64,000 nucleotides of DNA from contig CANQMX010000010.1 in NCBI GenBank assembly GCA_947625095.1, forward strand, positions 1-64,000. Direction: 5' to 3'. Below, in pieces: positions 37,501-40,687 of the stretch. Numbering within the stretch: the stretch's first letter is position 1; each line of letters begins with the position of its first letter. Below the pieces are notes generated by a model. The model saw only the letters and a program-made list of their open reading frames with translations. It did no database searches and was not told the origin of the DNA. Position numbers and translations under genes: made by a program. The stretch is from an uncultured Clostridia bacterium (GTDB lineage Bacteria; Bacillota; Clostridia; Christensenellales; Borkfalkiaceae).

Positions 37501-40500
37501 CCGCCATGTACGGCGACTACACGCGCGAAAGCCTTGCGGACTACAACTTTGTGGCGCTCGGCGATCGGGCATATCACACAAGCCGTCCCGACGGACCTGT
37601 CGGCTATTCGACGATGGCGCAGACCAGCACGGTCACCATATTCCCGGATGATATGGAAACGTTGGCGCCGAGCATAACGCTCGATCCTGCAAGCGCGCAA
37701 TATACTATGGAAACGGGCTATCTGAAAGCGAACGAGGCGGGATACAGGCTCATCTGCGACTACAATAGGGGATTCAATTATGATATCACCTTCATGCTGG
37801 ATAGCGGAGATCAGTACAACGGAGCCGACAATACGTCCAAACTCATCATCAACAAGAAGGCGTTGAACGTAACCATCCATACGAGGGGCGCGGTCTACGG
37901 CGATGATCGTCCCACGATGCCCATGAATTACAGCGTCAGCGGCTTCGCGCCCGCAGACATTACATGGTTTGATGAAAACCGTGATACGGCGCGATCCTTC
38001 CTGAAATTCACGGTCAGAAACGCTCTGACGGGCAATGAGCTGGACGAGAGCAAGACATTCGATCCCGTCGGCGTGTACATCATATTGCTCGAAAGCAATA
38101 CGTCCAACGGCCATGATATCGGCAGCAACTATGAGATCACCGTTACCGGCGAGTGGACGGCATTTGGCGAATATACCGATGCCAAGTTTGTCGGCAAAGC
38201 GGGTAAATATGAAGTCACTCCTCGCTCGGTCACCATCATGATCCACTCCGCAAGCGGCGAGTATGGCGATCCCGATGTGGCGGCGCGCTTCACGGTCGAT
38301 ATCATGAGCACGCAGTTTGCTCCCGGCGATACGGCGGATAGCATCAAGAGCATGATAACCTTTGATACGTCCAACGTATTCGATGAACTCGGTCACACCA
38401 AGGCCGCAGGCTTCGGTTATGATGTAACCGCAGAGATCTTGTCACCCAACTATACGCTTGACGGCACGCTTACCGCACAATATCAAGTGCTCCCGCGCCA
38501 GATAGACCTTATAGCGCTTGACCGTACAAGCGAATACGGCGACCTCCATCAATTCCTTGTCGCGGATGGAGGATACTCGCAAGGTTGGGACGCGGTTCGC
38601 TCCGGCGGCACGGCGGGCGACGCTATCGCCTATGCGACCGACGAGATATACGACCTCATCAAAGTGGCGACGGACGCGTCAAGCATTGCGGATGCGGGCA
38701 CCTACAGGATCTACATCGATGTAAACACGATCAATCTGGATAAGAACTATCATATCAACAACATGACGGACGGCACGCTCACAATCGAGCGCCGCAAGAT
38801 AAGAGTTCGCGTCAATCCGCAATCCAGCGAATACGGCGAAGAGCATGTGCTTTCCGATAGATATGAGCAGGATTGGACTGCGGAGCGCTTCTCGGCGGCG
38901 ACGAAGTATTCGGACGAGAACGTGGTCGTATTGCCCAGTGATATCTACGATATCGTCCTTAGGTTCGCAACCGACGTCGACAGGACTTCACCCGCGGGAG
39001 AATACGACATCGCGGCGGAATTCAACAACAAGAACTATGTCGTCGCATTTGTCGATGGCAAGTACACCATAACGCCGCGCAAGATATCCGTGAGGATAGA
39101 AAACGCCTCCGGCGAGTACGGCGATCCCGTGAGCGAACTCCGTTGGACGGCAAGCCGCGTCGGCGGCAACGCCATCGTCAACGGCGACGTGCTCGACATC
39201 ACGCTAAGTGCGGTCTTGACGGACGGCAGGCTTGTTGATACGACCATCGGCATCGGCACATATCCCATCATTGTCACGGCTGCTGACAATCCCAATTATG
39301 AGATCACCTACACGGGCGACTACGACGGCACGCTGCCCGAGAGCAGTAAAGGCAACGCGGCAGGCAACTATGAGGTGACAAGGCGCCGCATCATCATGAC
39401 CTTCAACGGCGAGAGCGAATACGGCGACGAGATCGATCCTTTCGGCGCAAGCTACCGCGCGGACGGAAAGGAAGGTCCCGCTCTCGTCAACGGCGATAAG
39501 TTGGGCTATGGCTACGAATGGATAGACGACCCGTATGCGTCTGAGCATATGGTAAGCGGACATCCCGCAGTCGGCGAATACAGGTTGCAAGTCAGCAAGC
39601 CGACATCGCCCACCGCCGAGCAAGACAATTACGAAGTGGTGAGCGACAATGTCAACTATTCCAGCGTCTACAAAGTCGTGCCTCGTAAGGTGACTGTCCG
39701 CGTCATGGACGGCGGCAGGACGTATGGCGATGAGTTTATCGATCCGAATACGGACATCATGGGTAAACTCGACATAACGCGCACGACGCCCGGCAAGAGT
39801 GGCGATCCCATCCTCAACGAAGACATCGAATTCTTCTCGCTGAAAGTAGTAGACGGCGACGTGGCCCGGTTGACCGGTGGCATCCCGTACTTTGCAGGTA
39901 CGTATCACTATGACCTCAGATACACCCTTGACAATCCCAACTACGAGCTGCAAGTTGTCTATGGCAACTATGTCGTTTCGCCCAAGGCCATAGCGGTGCA
40001 TATCGACGACAAGACCCAAAACTACGGCGAAGACTTGCTTGAACTCACGCACAGCGCGATAGAGGGCGTCCTCGACGGCGATGATCTCGGCTTTGCACTG
40101 TCCGTGCTGTGGGGCGAGGATCAAGAGGGCTTGACGTGGCACAATGCGGGCGAGTATCGCATCGAGGCAAGCGCCGCCAATCCCAACTACAAGTTGGTCA
40201 TCGAGGGCTCGCTTGGCGACGCAGGCAAATACACCATCTTGAAGGTGCGCAACTCGTGGATCAAAGAGTACTCTGTCGAAAGATTGTTGCAGGGCAATGA
40301 GCCCGATCCGGAACTCCTTCCCGAGGCGGAATGGGGTGACGTGATCGTCAAATACTATCTTGACGCGGAGTGCACGCAGGAATTGGGACGTGACATCAAA
40401 TACGCCGATCTGGGCACATACTTTGTCAAAGCCACCGTCCTTGACACCATCAACTGGGATGGGTTGGAGAGCGTCTATACCCTCGAAGTTTACAACGACT

Positions 40501-40622
40501 TCCTCAACATCGACGGAAAGGATATCACGGCATATGTGTGTCTGTTCGCATCTCAATTCATCATCGGCCTCTGCGCCCTGCTCTTCGTCGGGCGCAAGAA
40601 GAAGCAAAAAAATAAAAAATAA
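10545..40622 (+). CDS. Giant MBG-repeat surface protein (10,025 aa), membrane-anchored
   Basis: One uninterrupted frame of about 30 kb, a protein of roughly 1.1 MDa. Residues 1-39 are a signal peptide ending in GAYA. About residues 65-750 are BspA-type leucine-rich repeats (IGIADGVFGG, IETITLPGSL, LTKIDDWAFSG). A mixed region follows to about 1250, then MBG-type beta repeats to about 9,900: some 18 divergent ones first, then about 55 regular ones of ~110 residues with the pattern VTVxIxDQxSVYGE ... NYEVTFxGSW ... AGTYTVxxR. The protein ends with a membrane helix (AYVCLFASQFIIGLCALLFVG) and a lysine-rich tail; there is no LPXTG. It is very poor in cysteine. The start is set by GGAGG eight bases upstream of the ATG at 10545. 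It is likely a long cell-surface stalk displaying the leucine-rich domain, an adhesin by analogy. It is probably co-transcribed with the gene at 40688. Confidence 0.95.
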   Translation: MKRLSLTKLQKRLLIILSIFFSALMCGALVSLRGAGAYAATVDHPLSRYLYYGNLTTVNGVDGYIITGFEYHETDGKEFGTETNPAVIPAQFNGYPIIGIADGVFGGANSIKHITFNRITDASGGGDPAYPGESPAERAAAFNRMPAECQAIGTAVRQFGHNVFAASDIETITLPGSLADQGDGTFFNCAKLKWVGSFMTAEETPVKDMSHLPYLKNYGSKCFMFDANMKDVVLPDYTLGEGTTTYYPQGKGLVEIGDTCFYQTTAKNSTFVIPASATKMVEDPFDGLGNVTSVTVKGDSGGYEDYPWGFKKNQITFTGPNTENNGTFYYNTQTKILGPLMAGKSGTITVPAAIGATTFVGLAPGTFAGISDDADSTTTITFADGWSGVLKELPSACFKNSSKITTVTKLPDSIEKIGTMAFLNCSGLTKVGTTSHDNANTINLPTSCTTIGFWAFRSTKETTVNIWASAPASEFLVSQAAFVGNSNLTSVNFKNLTDGTPRQIGNLKERPEEESIWNEKTFPFGAIANASCNITYSRTSSASATSEPATVSFTQNGTWRCIILSDDSGDKTTDVQIVRTSGVTKSGALTIPSEFSNGGTTYKVVKFGNPNGNNDARTLGTGNTLGKLIIPEGVREIGYMVVGGTIGTSGTQSQVNLQLPSTLTKIDDWAFSGVTLYTALHLPYNLQYIGLRSFQGGTHISNETLVMPAYLNYIHVSAFANAVAPNLTDIYYMQYRTRESDKTFSRADGKYLQFSGKNSSSSAGSAGIKQSTGGTSPTVHYMDDYTPYVYEIGAEDLKNTERASYLPAVSHATDKGNHAYDMPTDDPVFATPKEQYDPVLGTLSGYVADIRFGVRMMTQKNLIDNVQMQNGGIVSQVIKQNTKLGNNTVKDTEDFYLVFLDDVVPQGDYVFKIGYKDEKLQAAVNENGLELYSDTNAIYNTYFSVHIDIYASVKFEHALTETIGGLMPGNMSEDDEGRALLKSKNRVYTEKTGDGFTSASEVTASDGDGIISTLRLPVPSFNHQAAEFIGWTTERSIGGQVWIGEPEEGQYTAIGEDFSVSLDQLDENDQITVYSVFRLKLNKVDDYDWDYGDDPDREFHKPTDSVAAGTFTMFRKGSDGVWRAEEVVDVAAGGLGVAFLNNFNESTHAGEWVVLQGAQKEAWEAAKGAGTDTEFEAFCNGLYGAGTSYDISDFTVDKLEISPTVSSTVSEPYGSHIYGNYKGEYADGNSSIEEYLYGEDSSGRPFITTNPNLPGTQTNKDAFTITLSGGKSGEPAPHVGETITYTVAVKTDAAKGIEDYVISGGRTSGTYTVTARELALNIELVRDMKDSSPKQTLSATLENGVNTYTWTYYGKQGYESIEVAPSDTQPVNGGFVFADNAEAAFGTYVPHFDLEEVKAGSYSIYVQLTSAADSHLNDDYNITLINNRAPDGGKTDDGYLAAHVTINKLQITSPTFKEMYFGTEITKEKLQSYIDAHAEVVVPEGTNELPSKYWDEERFNALLGGDASAPTIYTMGDPVEGGTHHSEKAEGLTNPADYWYAGTYVAPFTFTDATNYAWQGQASDAATLNANFEIKKAVLLLTTTQNRIVYYNGQNYNYYDTFDNPGEQREKGLVHVTIYNNQGSQAALQIWGGQGSGPSTNDWSTRVFKFDGSVTTALTNAGTYTYHFELQGDGRTNFVIYEVPEASAPPGSPEGQSTWQNVTEYSAEIDYVIRKAQFKLELTSDLSTDAVYYDGTDKATELFANHFKLTNVNATATYTYAVPAYNGDAGVHGYRVTYRPSTTETGFGATTAIDAGFYVLIVQLQGVDATNNIEFVSGENYSLTSTTQITWDGVYGDGNVTMDGYDGTTAPNGTVLAIKPAEIEVTVDGTARYFQNVAYNVADIVKLQSNGNGSIANLTTSDYIITLTGFNPVNAAYTSETAYPGGDISLLHAGSYGFAVALTNDTNANTTNNYRFVVNGDVYTVGADTSAEDTITSSAKADGKLQIEIKPASVAGNVLIYAPGNEFSRQYTGDETSLGLIVALTYGENNPRTLPSQSSENGYDWLISVDGAEAQTASDVHIKDVAKYTITIGLYGSAANDYAAGDWQLVYEITKATIRVSDPERATYNGKEQEPNVPVTTSAAVIEGAEGDYTLSYAANGGTNAKLGDNNKPLNAGTYTVTFTLTEQGQKNLAISGAEGAEKTLTFVITPALLNIETGDESYTYDGQPHQKVSGTVGDYIILSNTANESVLPEESGYEIKYEYTGWSSGYRPVTTDTFINAGTYRVTVTLSDKNYLFSTGSRDNYSFTYTIEAATLELDDGNTTLTFIEGVERKGEELSATKDGVFQYNMGDWEPLATISYKLNGVDHVLTLEDDTEYSVSYSNNRTVGSTATVTIRGLNNYTGSITLTFEITAKSLGDAPEADGDTLTNEQWGAGTVSDGITVADVNGWVYSASAHIVSPTVTYAASGTTGSLVSGKDMNFTFWRKQGDSWVKQSSNEITDAGTYRVLVEGIGNYTDALYVEFEVTPSLVVLKPDRELTFSYDRTAHQVGVVFSSTSVNPTESDYELAYTYTSDYFKADDERYINAGLYTLEVTLTNGNFAWDSEHTHWTQAYSGAKDTAPTDGDTTGLFHYPDTAEHVIVKFEITKAQVSVSGLEDVTFNREVQLPTVTFRNSTNAKVLPILGEDWGYWFEATNKWQKINMAFARPDDHFLGIPSHADEYKAHVVLLGDARGNFEIVDATAGNVEETVSVITDYPKKEDGTVDNTTLSGGDSAGLLYAAEVAPTDDLKPGMHFETTFTVSQLDIRLLQEISSVTYDYDFSIEGSDAGVAEARQGRHTNDALAISFMNLKGNAEVDDVPYRLFVYRMDAQGYYINAAGERYAVSGSDKGKTAAMADEPFLVFHYTTGTETGNFVHFGKCTDECDSSTGEATSHHHIHFTYEADGKVRYTEDALTSHSTEIQKLREAFTNAGKFDLYVVLDNCSYNIQGGETPLDGFKPDCYQDTCACAIMEKFTFEIAQATITPYLFDSSLDAESAPALSGSALQITYDGNSHRLWVWFTNNSNNKALPESRTPAGTKEELTASKYYAQFAYEGWAGNFTSSSEVQTGTHDYKDVGKYTVQISLLETGNFRLVDGYETTIVYNINAQQLTITDENVTFDFIEDSESKKAELDREQARINGTFIYIADDWKPVVKVSYKGTELILVDGDLGDYTLSYLANRNASADATVTITGAHNYSGTITLKFTISPKSLGTSKYDDETIVGNDSEIFESQLTEDSKGFVYTGSQLNYTTIFSYGPNGAGKGDTEKLASMAMGADYTRTLYQWNGSSWDRASAVVNAGRYRVVATGTGNYQDNYVIEFTVAKATVRVVDPASATFNRKEQIPTIAFENVDEGNSVVPQRSDRTSYTVTYSISAGVGNNAKLGTNSQPYFAGTYDVKVTLESENFQFADGATEETVPFVIDQLGVFAVQIVPEESYNGASNFKGDIYGTTAENRYGGNGAWTFNFNSVNGTDVGGIGYTVTFTGTDKEGREHTVVVTLGGYKMGDPATLLEDTFTLDGEESTWDAISALGLLTDVNWDGKIKPYTLTLGFADGNYKFESGTNTFNFTVTPAIVTLDSIESKVYNAEEQTPDITFSLLYTDSVLSKEQANSELADQFTLKYRVNGSRDSFGNKKPLDVNKYDVEVTITNHNYAFDRNGTDVGTQTFEITPLDINSVTYFEVTIPEKVYTGNEITNALTEVKVTVGDKEITFKQKASADNEVELTDDWFKIIAYDSNIHVGYANVTIQAGKNFTGTRQVLGGFKIVARNIIVRIASHESVYGQDVTVSSVQGTGWDVVDPSDYTKYPEFDWNWEADWSSVESNPNHYVVFRSDSLGIELGIDDGRYSAAESGALLVGKYSISDHSIHIAGNADYNITFVGDWDGEDEYNGAAGTYTVTPREIVLSIGDMSSQYGDHMQEAIEAGGMLDKDTLLSAISAHDSYTGTAILEADREILFGGITLSIVHNNNWSEGANKWLNAGSYAIVAKYAVGSTSATYYIDGGEGDTYNVGDQYKITLAGNFAGEGEYDADSGFEGTPAYNGHAGIFEVTAREITITITHIQHEYNKAEPTDEELKWELKAGSNLAEGDSKDILGVKLTKDPGVDVAFYSVNGAYTESGSYIVKFENGVNAVEITRRKVTVTLKAQSSVYGEDEVVGNVKDENWTAALSNSSTYFGQEGVEAIVVGDDLNINITKDLGANVGTYNLNATYSNNNYEVTFEGTDKNYEITKRNIIIEIGDRSSAYGETLNINESVWHVVEDTAQYTEDTLTQNWTGNPHYNDENLGVKLRIASEGYTGISSVLKVKEGGYAIIVDGSSLNPNYNFYFKGAWEGDGSYAGGDAPMGGAYSGHAGKYTVERRAIVITPTDASSTYGEKLLDEINAEISDKSAWNATSEYAGNAILAADLDELAQYISFSLAGTDGKIRTSGYLGAGSYAMVGNFDTAHDVGRICDNYEVTFKGSWTGEENNGTAGTYTVEKKSITVTINPGVMTYEYDGEDHTDILAFGTEYAETKADGWTLDDVFTCTDLVKKAADGSADDTLETLQITLTKDTGADVGRWSVTPSYENEDYSVTFEGATQAVEITQRQIIVHIHDQYAVYGEAETVNREMGADDKTGAWHATFAEESVYTSGNAIAADDDLNLYLTKNFGAAVSEVGYAIYGTYTNSNYKVTFEGSFEGSGQYQDGTLYAKHAGTYHIVARKIAVEILDQHNTYGEVPKLSSTQGVAWKLYEGSFTPAYDEDVKAINDNTLVNSDSLRFNFTTDATQTTKVADKCDITVTYENANYDVTFYYKDSRLPSEGGEATAEGALITDKRAISITLQGVTVKYGELPKGAVLYRYENDGQGGHSELLIGNEMGKDWIARSALSGNGAAIVNNDNLVLVIGIWYYDTETRTGKPYEAGIYVADAGKCYVYARLATAEDQAAASGRFTDLGDNANYDIMVVGNPEFPNDNRDPRGIYEITSGGTKYTSGAATLTIEKRNVTVTPVSQEVEYGTEYAEKSIEWTDGGDRYFDDDRAAFKELGGVQFETEPQRSTSGHIKVGRYTLVLKPIEDTDLPARANYNITRETGTYTVTPKAISVAITNGEGQYTGQRPTGLEAMVLAVKDGLLEGDLVSIARAVLPNVDGTWNVGKYPIQGTVMGDDSSNYTVTLTGDWTATGGAGTFTEASDGKNGVYEIKPIAITVEFSKQSSVYGSGSATLATNYSAINGIGWSVTDGRMVVGETLTFDVAILNANYFASYYILAGTYDVKLTYTQNKNYTITFKYSNESFGKNDEITPADGSLTVVGAFEVQQRAINVRINDKGHTYDGTELGSGAFGTGDYTVVSVTNDTGEAVVIYGGTRDNLNITLSKAEGVNAGTYAITGTCGNDNYAVTWQGSWAGAENRGVAGTYTIYKKAITVQIGDQNGVFAGKSAKEKYTLVQDGGYWSVVGDALVDADKADGKFTVTLSIVNSEGEWHAKSYAIMGEVGGASKDNYEVTFSGSWGGADENLNKAGTYTVSPLELAIELKDQTSVYDGKEPTALNVKYGEEEAWVFTADAIRTLGELLDGTTLDGESIDDVLKLTLSKAMGFNVGAYTITLDGWDNGDYKLTVSNEENEAYSITPRPVTVTVNGQHGVYGDALTVQGVDYTVEAADADSGLVGSDNLNITITLAEAGEGQTSTSGNRKVGWYSLIVTYSNENYTVTFKGDNSNLEGMEGYTPNTSSEITENEATIPNSFYVEKRQILVTIHDQNAMYDSSLCGTLDGDKPNQEKGKAWTAVSSTNGVGDAIIGADELDITISTVESPIDAGKYYLKGALGEGGDSENYSVEFSGSWEGGEDVDSSTAGTFTINPAELTIKITEQTHEYDGTAGTIGSAMTTNWSVTDGTLYGRDQADFTNAESGLKLVRAAGNDVNTYRLYSEFTHKNYTITWVESEYEITPRKVVVTILDQEHLYDSTVPAVGSEKDTNWTVALSESSTYHDTEAAAIVAGDKFGITLSKADGIDAGKYPITGVCDNSNYSVTWVGNWDKDGDTDVNPDNDGKAGTYTVNPRTVTVQLLPQNSVYGDPASPNSLKDIAWKDISASKSQDGILPIETLTIVFELPEQTSDKYNASHVLLVGKYALTVTYTYNKNYIVTFVLEDGSTIEGLAKEDYTASVADLYEVTKRQISVTVTAQDHIYDGTAGTVSNDAKYFTVGSALNAQTIVALAAGDTFESLALSLTREGTSDPDNVNVGYYDLIGICGNKNYDIQWNGLEGAFHIVGKQITIEIQNQEGTYNGKNNAHSAQNGESYWTIVDGELIAGDKNDSGKFDVTLTIENDGEWNVGTYAIYGKVTGTSAGNYTIVWQGDWSGREHNLTAGVYTINAKDITVTIDDVQSTYGDGEEALTWKIDEHDLAEGDTEADLGVNLTKETGSDAGEYAITGTANGKNYNVIFKGNWAKEDENKEKAGVYTVTQRPVTVTVYSQSGVYGGNQDKSIDSAQYNAWVVTEGDVLARDNLEITISIDFDEGDISELGKQLNAGWYSIIVTYHNDNYKVTFKCQHNIVTTSGNVTEDDVTNHPIEGTDDGEGTYTVQNGYRIYPRRLEITVADQSDDYKGTNVEPTVKQKGEGLPNAWTATNVLNGSMPPFVTDEEANAFAVLLKLESSDKWNAGTYKIIGEVTNEVDKNNYVIDSIQNGTFTIRPLDVTVTVKEQTYAVYNGTDWATEFLARTQAVTSYAENGFWTAVGVLDADQDLFAKAIELNLLGEAKNANVYSANGAWRADADADIKLNYVVTYEGGNVFTVQKRKLSVAIEDATSVYGEDIAVLKTGTISCTNDETEETGSRGSINGDDLGITLSKLGGTNVGKYAITGSWNNNSNYEVTFTGSWEGEGAENGQAGTYTITARKLTVHVNDQGGVFGGRTYTNLSQFQGDDANSGGWYIVGFTETEGISEHNQNTNYYIITGDNLLIVLELNNDTSSEDYAGKCAISAVCNNPNYEVKFTGSWEEEDEHKGTAGTFTVQKRKVTVTLRDQTVTYDGATHTAGEFNERNSGWTERVTNDPDNNTVTFVTPVELGGGRKSAPEITITLRMDEARNVGAYKVHIVITRDGETIFDSAETALGDTVRLLDNGSVVISTNEYEITVVGTTVRDKVGEESDDVRACGVYTITPKDVTLTIDDKTSMYGEAERELTWKDLSSGIVAADWDAVKAAIQLAIEGREDHLRGDNYLVAGSYHITATVESVEATKNYNFSFVGTTGTPNHGSYTVSKRNIGLRVDDETVVYGTEPTFTYTIVNLPGITGDVILSCDQELFDGAIKYTIINQELNTTGVRLNVGTYPIWISLDPDAVNVDLITDNYDITFTGLWSGYEVSGTEPGAAGTLTVRQKTITVTDITSTTNADRTSEYGDAVPTDWSYVAAEGSVLEGDTVTVVYSTLASEKANVGTYPITVALADSAEGNDNANYTMSMSRTVNYIITKRVVKVNIPEANAITYGEERVYPEVVVTRTSGEGVWNEYAGGELISNVEISCTVVDATLSASGFLRVKMQSGAIIGYDITVSLSGDNASNYQIDGTTTFDEKLIVNKRPVTVTIEDKESVYGESEQDLTYLVKGLAEGDEESLLGITLTRQGLSAGQSGVGKYAITGTFNCTDYEVTFSGNWNDAERYTSYNEKAGIYTITTRAVRIEIYNQSAPYGETITVGSVEKANWKALSGEEVDGIKYYSVKPGDSLGITLELKKLSEVTGSLTRGAYELSLDETTINPNYTVTVVRTELPDGDEANRLFPKDFNRSGTSIGSMMWGYSTPISTELQWANHGMFFVTIRDVDVLISDQSGVYGEAFTLSQYAESGAYSISLTKDTGTSGAVFIDGLDVTFDLVTTAFDGATAAGLARGKLSYAGQYPIFSSGITATQNGESLKDQSILQNYRFNFKGGWSIGGTYPSGSPYNGRVGVFTVQQRNVTVTVNDVSTTYGATYKDLNAAGGEFDLANQKGYTALVNNGTGKAFVTEDDEALFNIALTVKYTAEQVSTGKALKAGSYPITASKRESYEESAAFNSYVVTFASTEPHLTVDKANITISILSGVKGSVYGDTLTVGDVSWNSKDHPELFDATVGGGYVTGDVLDFDMYASLIDDVSAGRFAKAGNYAIYASGWLRLADNVNYNTPTWTGSFTGGVNSDDAIYVNTAGIYTVDKKPIEVTINDAESEYGETIDSRIFGYTLPEGWQVGDDTADDLRIRLSTDATASSPVSATGYAINGYSNSDNYEVTFKGSYLNGTSGTLTIDPRRIVVVIRPQSSVYGTNPVASYETSKWFVVRGGSEVNADNQATEWASVFGAAKERNMGELLITLTKGITYVDGNRWSNGNGLFVGQYAITGRCDNPNFDVVFRGYNSEYDESVEKYAPALSAETEKEKAEEWGKVSDTWGVYTITPLDVTVKIKNRTGVYGSILTDGETQLRYNAKLVNTQSVAWTYGEGSGKFTVGHEQYLDFYLRGDAAKGNIFADVGDHQIEGFWAETIAEGDTNLYGIKLNYNVTFVNEKGDGDRGVFTVTPAEIRQNTREAEGDETFTGTLWNQTQLYRGTNVEYSLKVDERFFFFEGELTFGKDVLNGGSVTYGAATVTYTNLKKDNQMMHAGVVPEDQLKITTYGVWTVEVTIVKDNHKEATFTLSLTVVQADLTVTLKAGVHFTATYGEYLASGQDAKDGAKTFDELKEALKAWLFDTAVIEKIEGAENIATDLKTLIEMLLKIEGDDAITVSIITTDDHTSTGGYLNAGNYVLNFEVNGNIKIKFAEIYSAVTVAKRELNMTWEPAEGDEPEVAGNTFTYRYDGENHNVVAMPTDVLGGDMVANFGMSYYLVRGSEEITQLEMKLVGEYRVRIVVDSNSAAEGNRDIGNYDVLPVELTVIIRAINITVRINDRTNEYGEQELDPNADGAWEIIEGADTLPEGEDLQITLEFASFDGERRPSGTYKISGRSGNANYTVTFVGSYGGSDGDCGTYTVTKRKIIVTVHDITAMYGDYTRESLADYNFVALGDRAYHTSRPDGPVGYSTMAQTSTVTIFPDDMETLAPSITLDPASAQYTMETGYLKANEAGYRLICDYNRGFNYDITFMLDSGDQYNGADNTSKLIINKKALNVTIHTRGAVYGDDRPTMPMNYSVSGFAPADITWFDENRDTARSFLKFTVRNALTGNELDESKTFDPVGVYIILLESNTSNGHDIGSNYEITVTGEWTAFGEYTDAKFVGKAGKYEVTPRSVTIMIHSASGEYGDPDVAARFTVDIMSTQFAPGDTADSIKSMITFDTSNVFDELGHTKAAGFGYDVTAEILSPNYTLDGTLTAQYQVLPRQIDLIALDRTSEYGDLHQFLVADGGYSQGWDAVRSGGTAGDAIAYATDEIYDLIKVATDASSIADAGTYRIYIDVNTINLDKNYHINNMTDGTLTIERRKIRVRVNPQSSEYGEEHVLSDRYEQDWTAERFSAATKYSDENVVVLPSDIYDIVLRFATDVDRTSPAGEYDIAAEFNNKNYVVAFVDGKYTITPRKISVRIENASGEYGDPVSELRWTASRVGGNAIVNGDVLDITLSAVLTDGRLVDTTIGIGTYPIIVTAADNPNYEITYTGDYDGTLPESSKGNAAGNYEVTRRRIIMTFNGESEYGDEIDPFGASYRADGKEGPALVNGDKLGYGYEWIDDPYASEHMVSGHPAVGEYRLQVSKPTSPTAEQDNYEVVSDNVNYSSVYKVVPRKVTVRVMDGGRTYGDEFIDPNTDIMGKLDITRTTPGKSGDPILNEDIEFFSLKVVDGDVARLTGGIPYFAGTYHYDLRYTLDNPNYELQVVYGNYVVSPKAIAVHIDDKTQNYGEDLLELTHSAIEGVLDGDDLGFALSVLWGEDQEGLTWHNAGEYRIEASAANPNYKLVIEGSLGDAGKYTILKVRNSWIKEYSVERLLQGNEPDPELLPEAEWGDVIVKYYLDAECTQELGRDIKYADLGTYFVKATVLDTINWDGLESVYTLEVYNDFLNIDGKDITAYVCLFASQFIIGLCALLFVGRKKKQKNKK
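21900..40250 (+). repeat. Regular MBG-repeat array inside the giant gene (~55 units)
   Basis: Each unit is about 330 bp and encodes about 110 residues. The recurring landmarks are a basic linker (often R-K/R-x-I/V), a beta strand ending in VYGE, VYGD or YDG, a segment with GDxLxITL, and NYxVTFxGSW ... AGTYTV. I counted about 55 units by eye between residues ~3,790 and ~9,900. Units differ clearly in sequence and length, so the array is old and diverged, unlike a recent slippage array. Confidence 0.85.
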
Positions 40623-40687
40623 AGGAAACAGTATTATGTCGGTCAAACGATATAATTCAAAAGAATGAAAAAAGGTAGGTAATAATC

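Noticed and set aside
10545-40622. Polyketide or peptide synthetase as the reason for the giant size
   Set aside because: There are no catalytic motifs; the protein is made of beta repeats with a signal peptide and anchor.
40651-40656. TATAAT upstream of the 1,203-aa gene
   Set aside because: No -35 element is present at a fitting distance, and there is no terminator before it. Co-transcription from the giant gene is simpler.
40636-40668. 10-codon ORF (MSVKRYNSKE) between the giant gene and its partner, with AAGGA upstream
   Set aside because: It is too short to call, and a fitting ribosome-binding site occurs by chance often enough. It may be a remnant.
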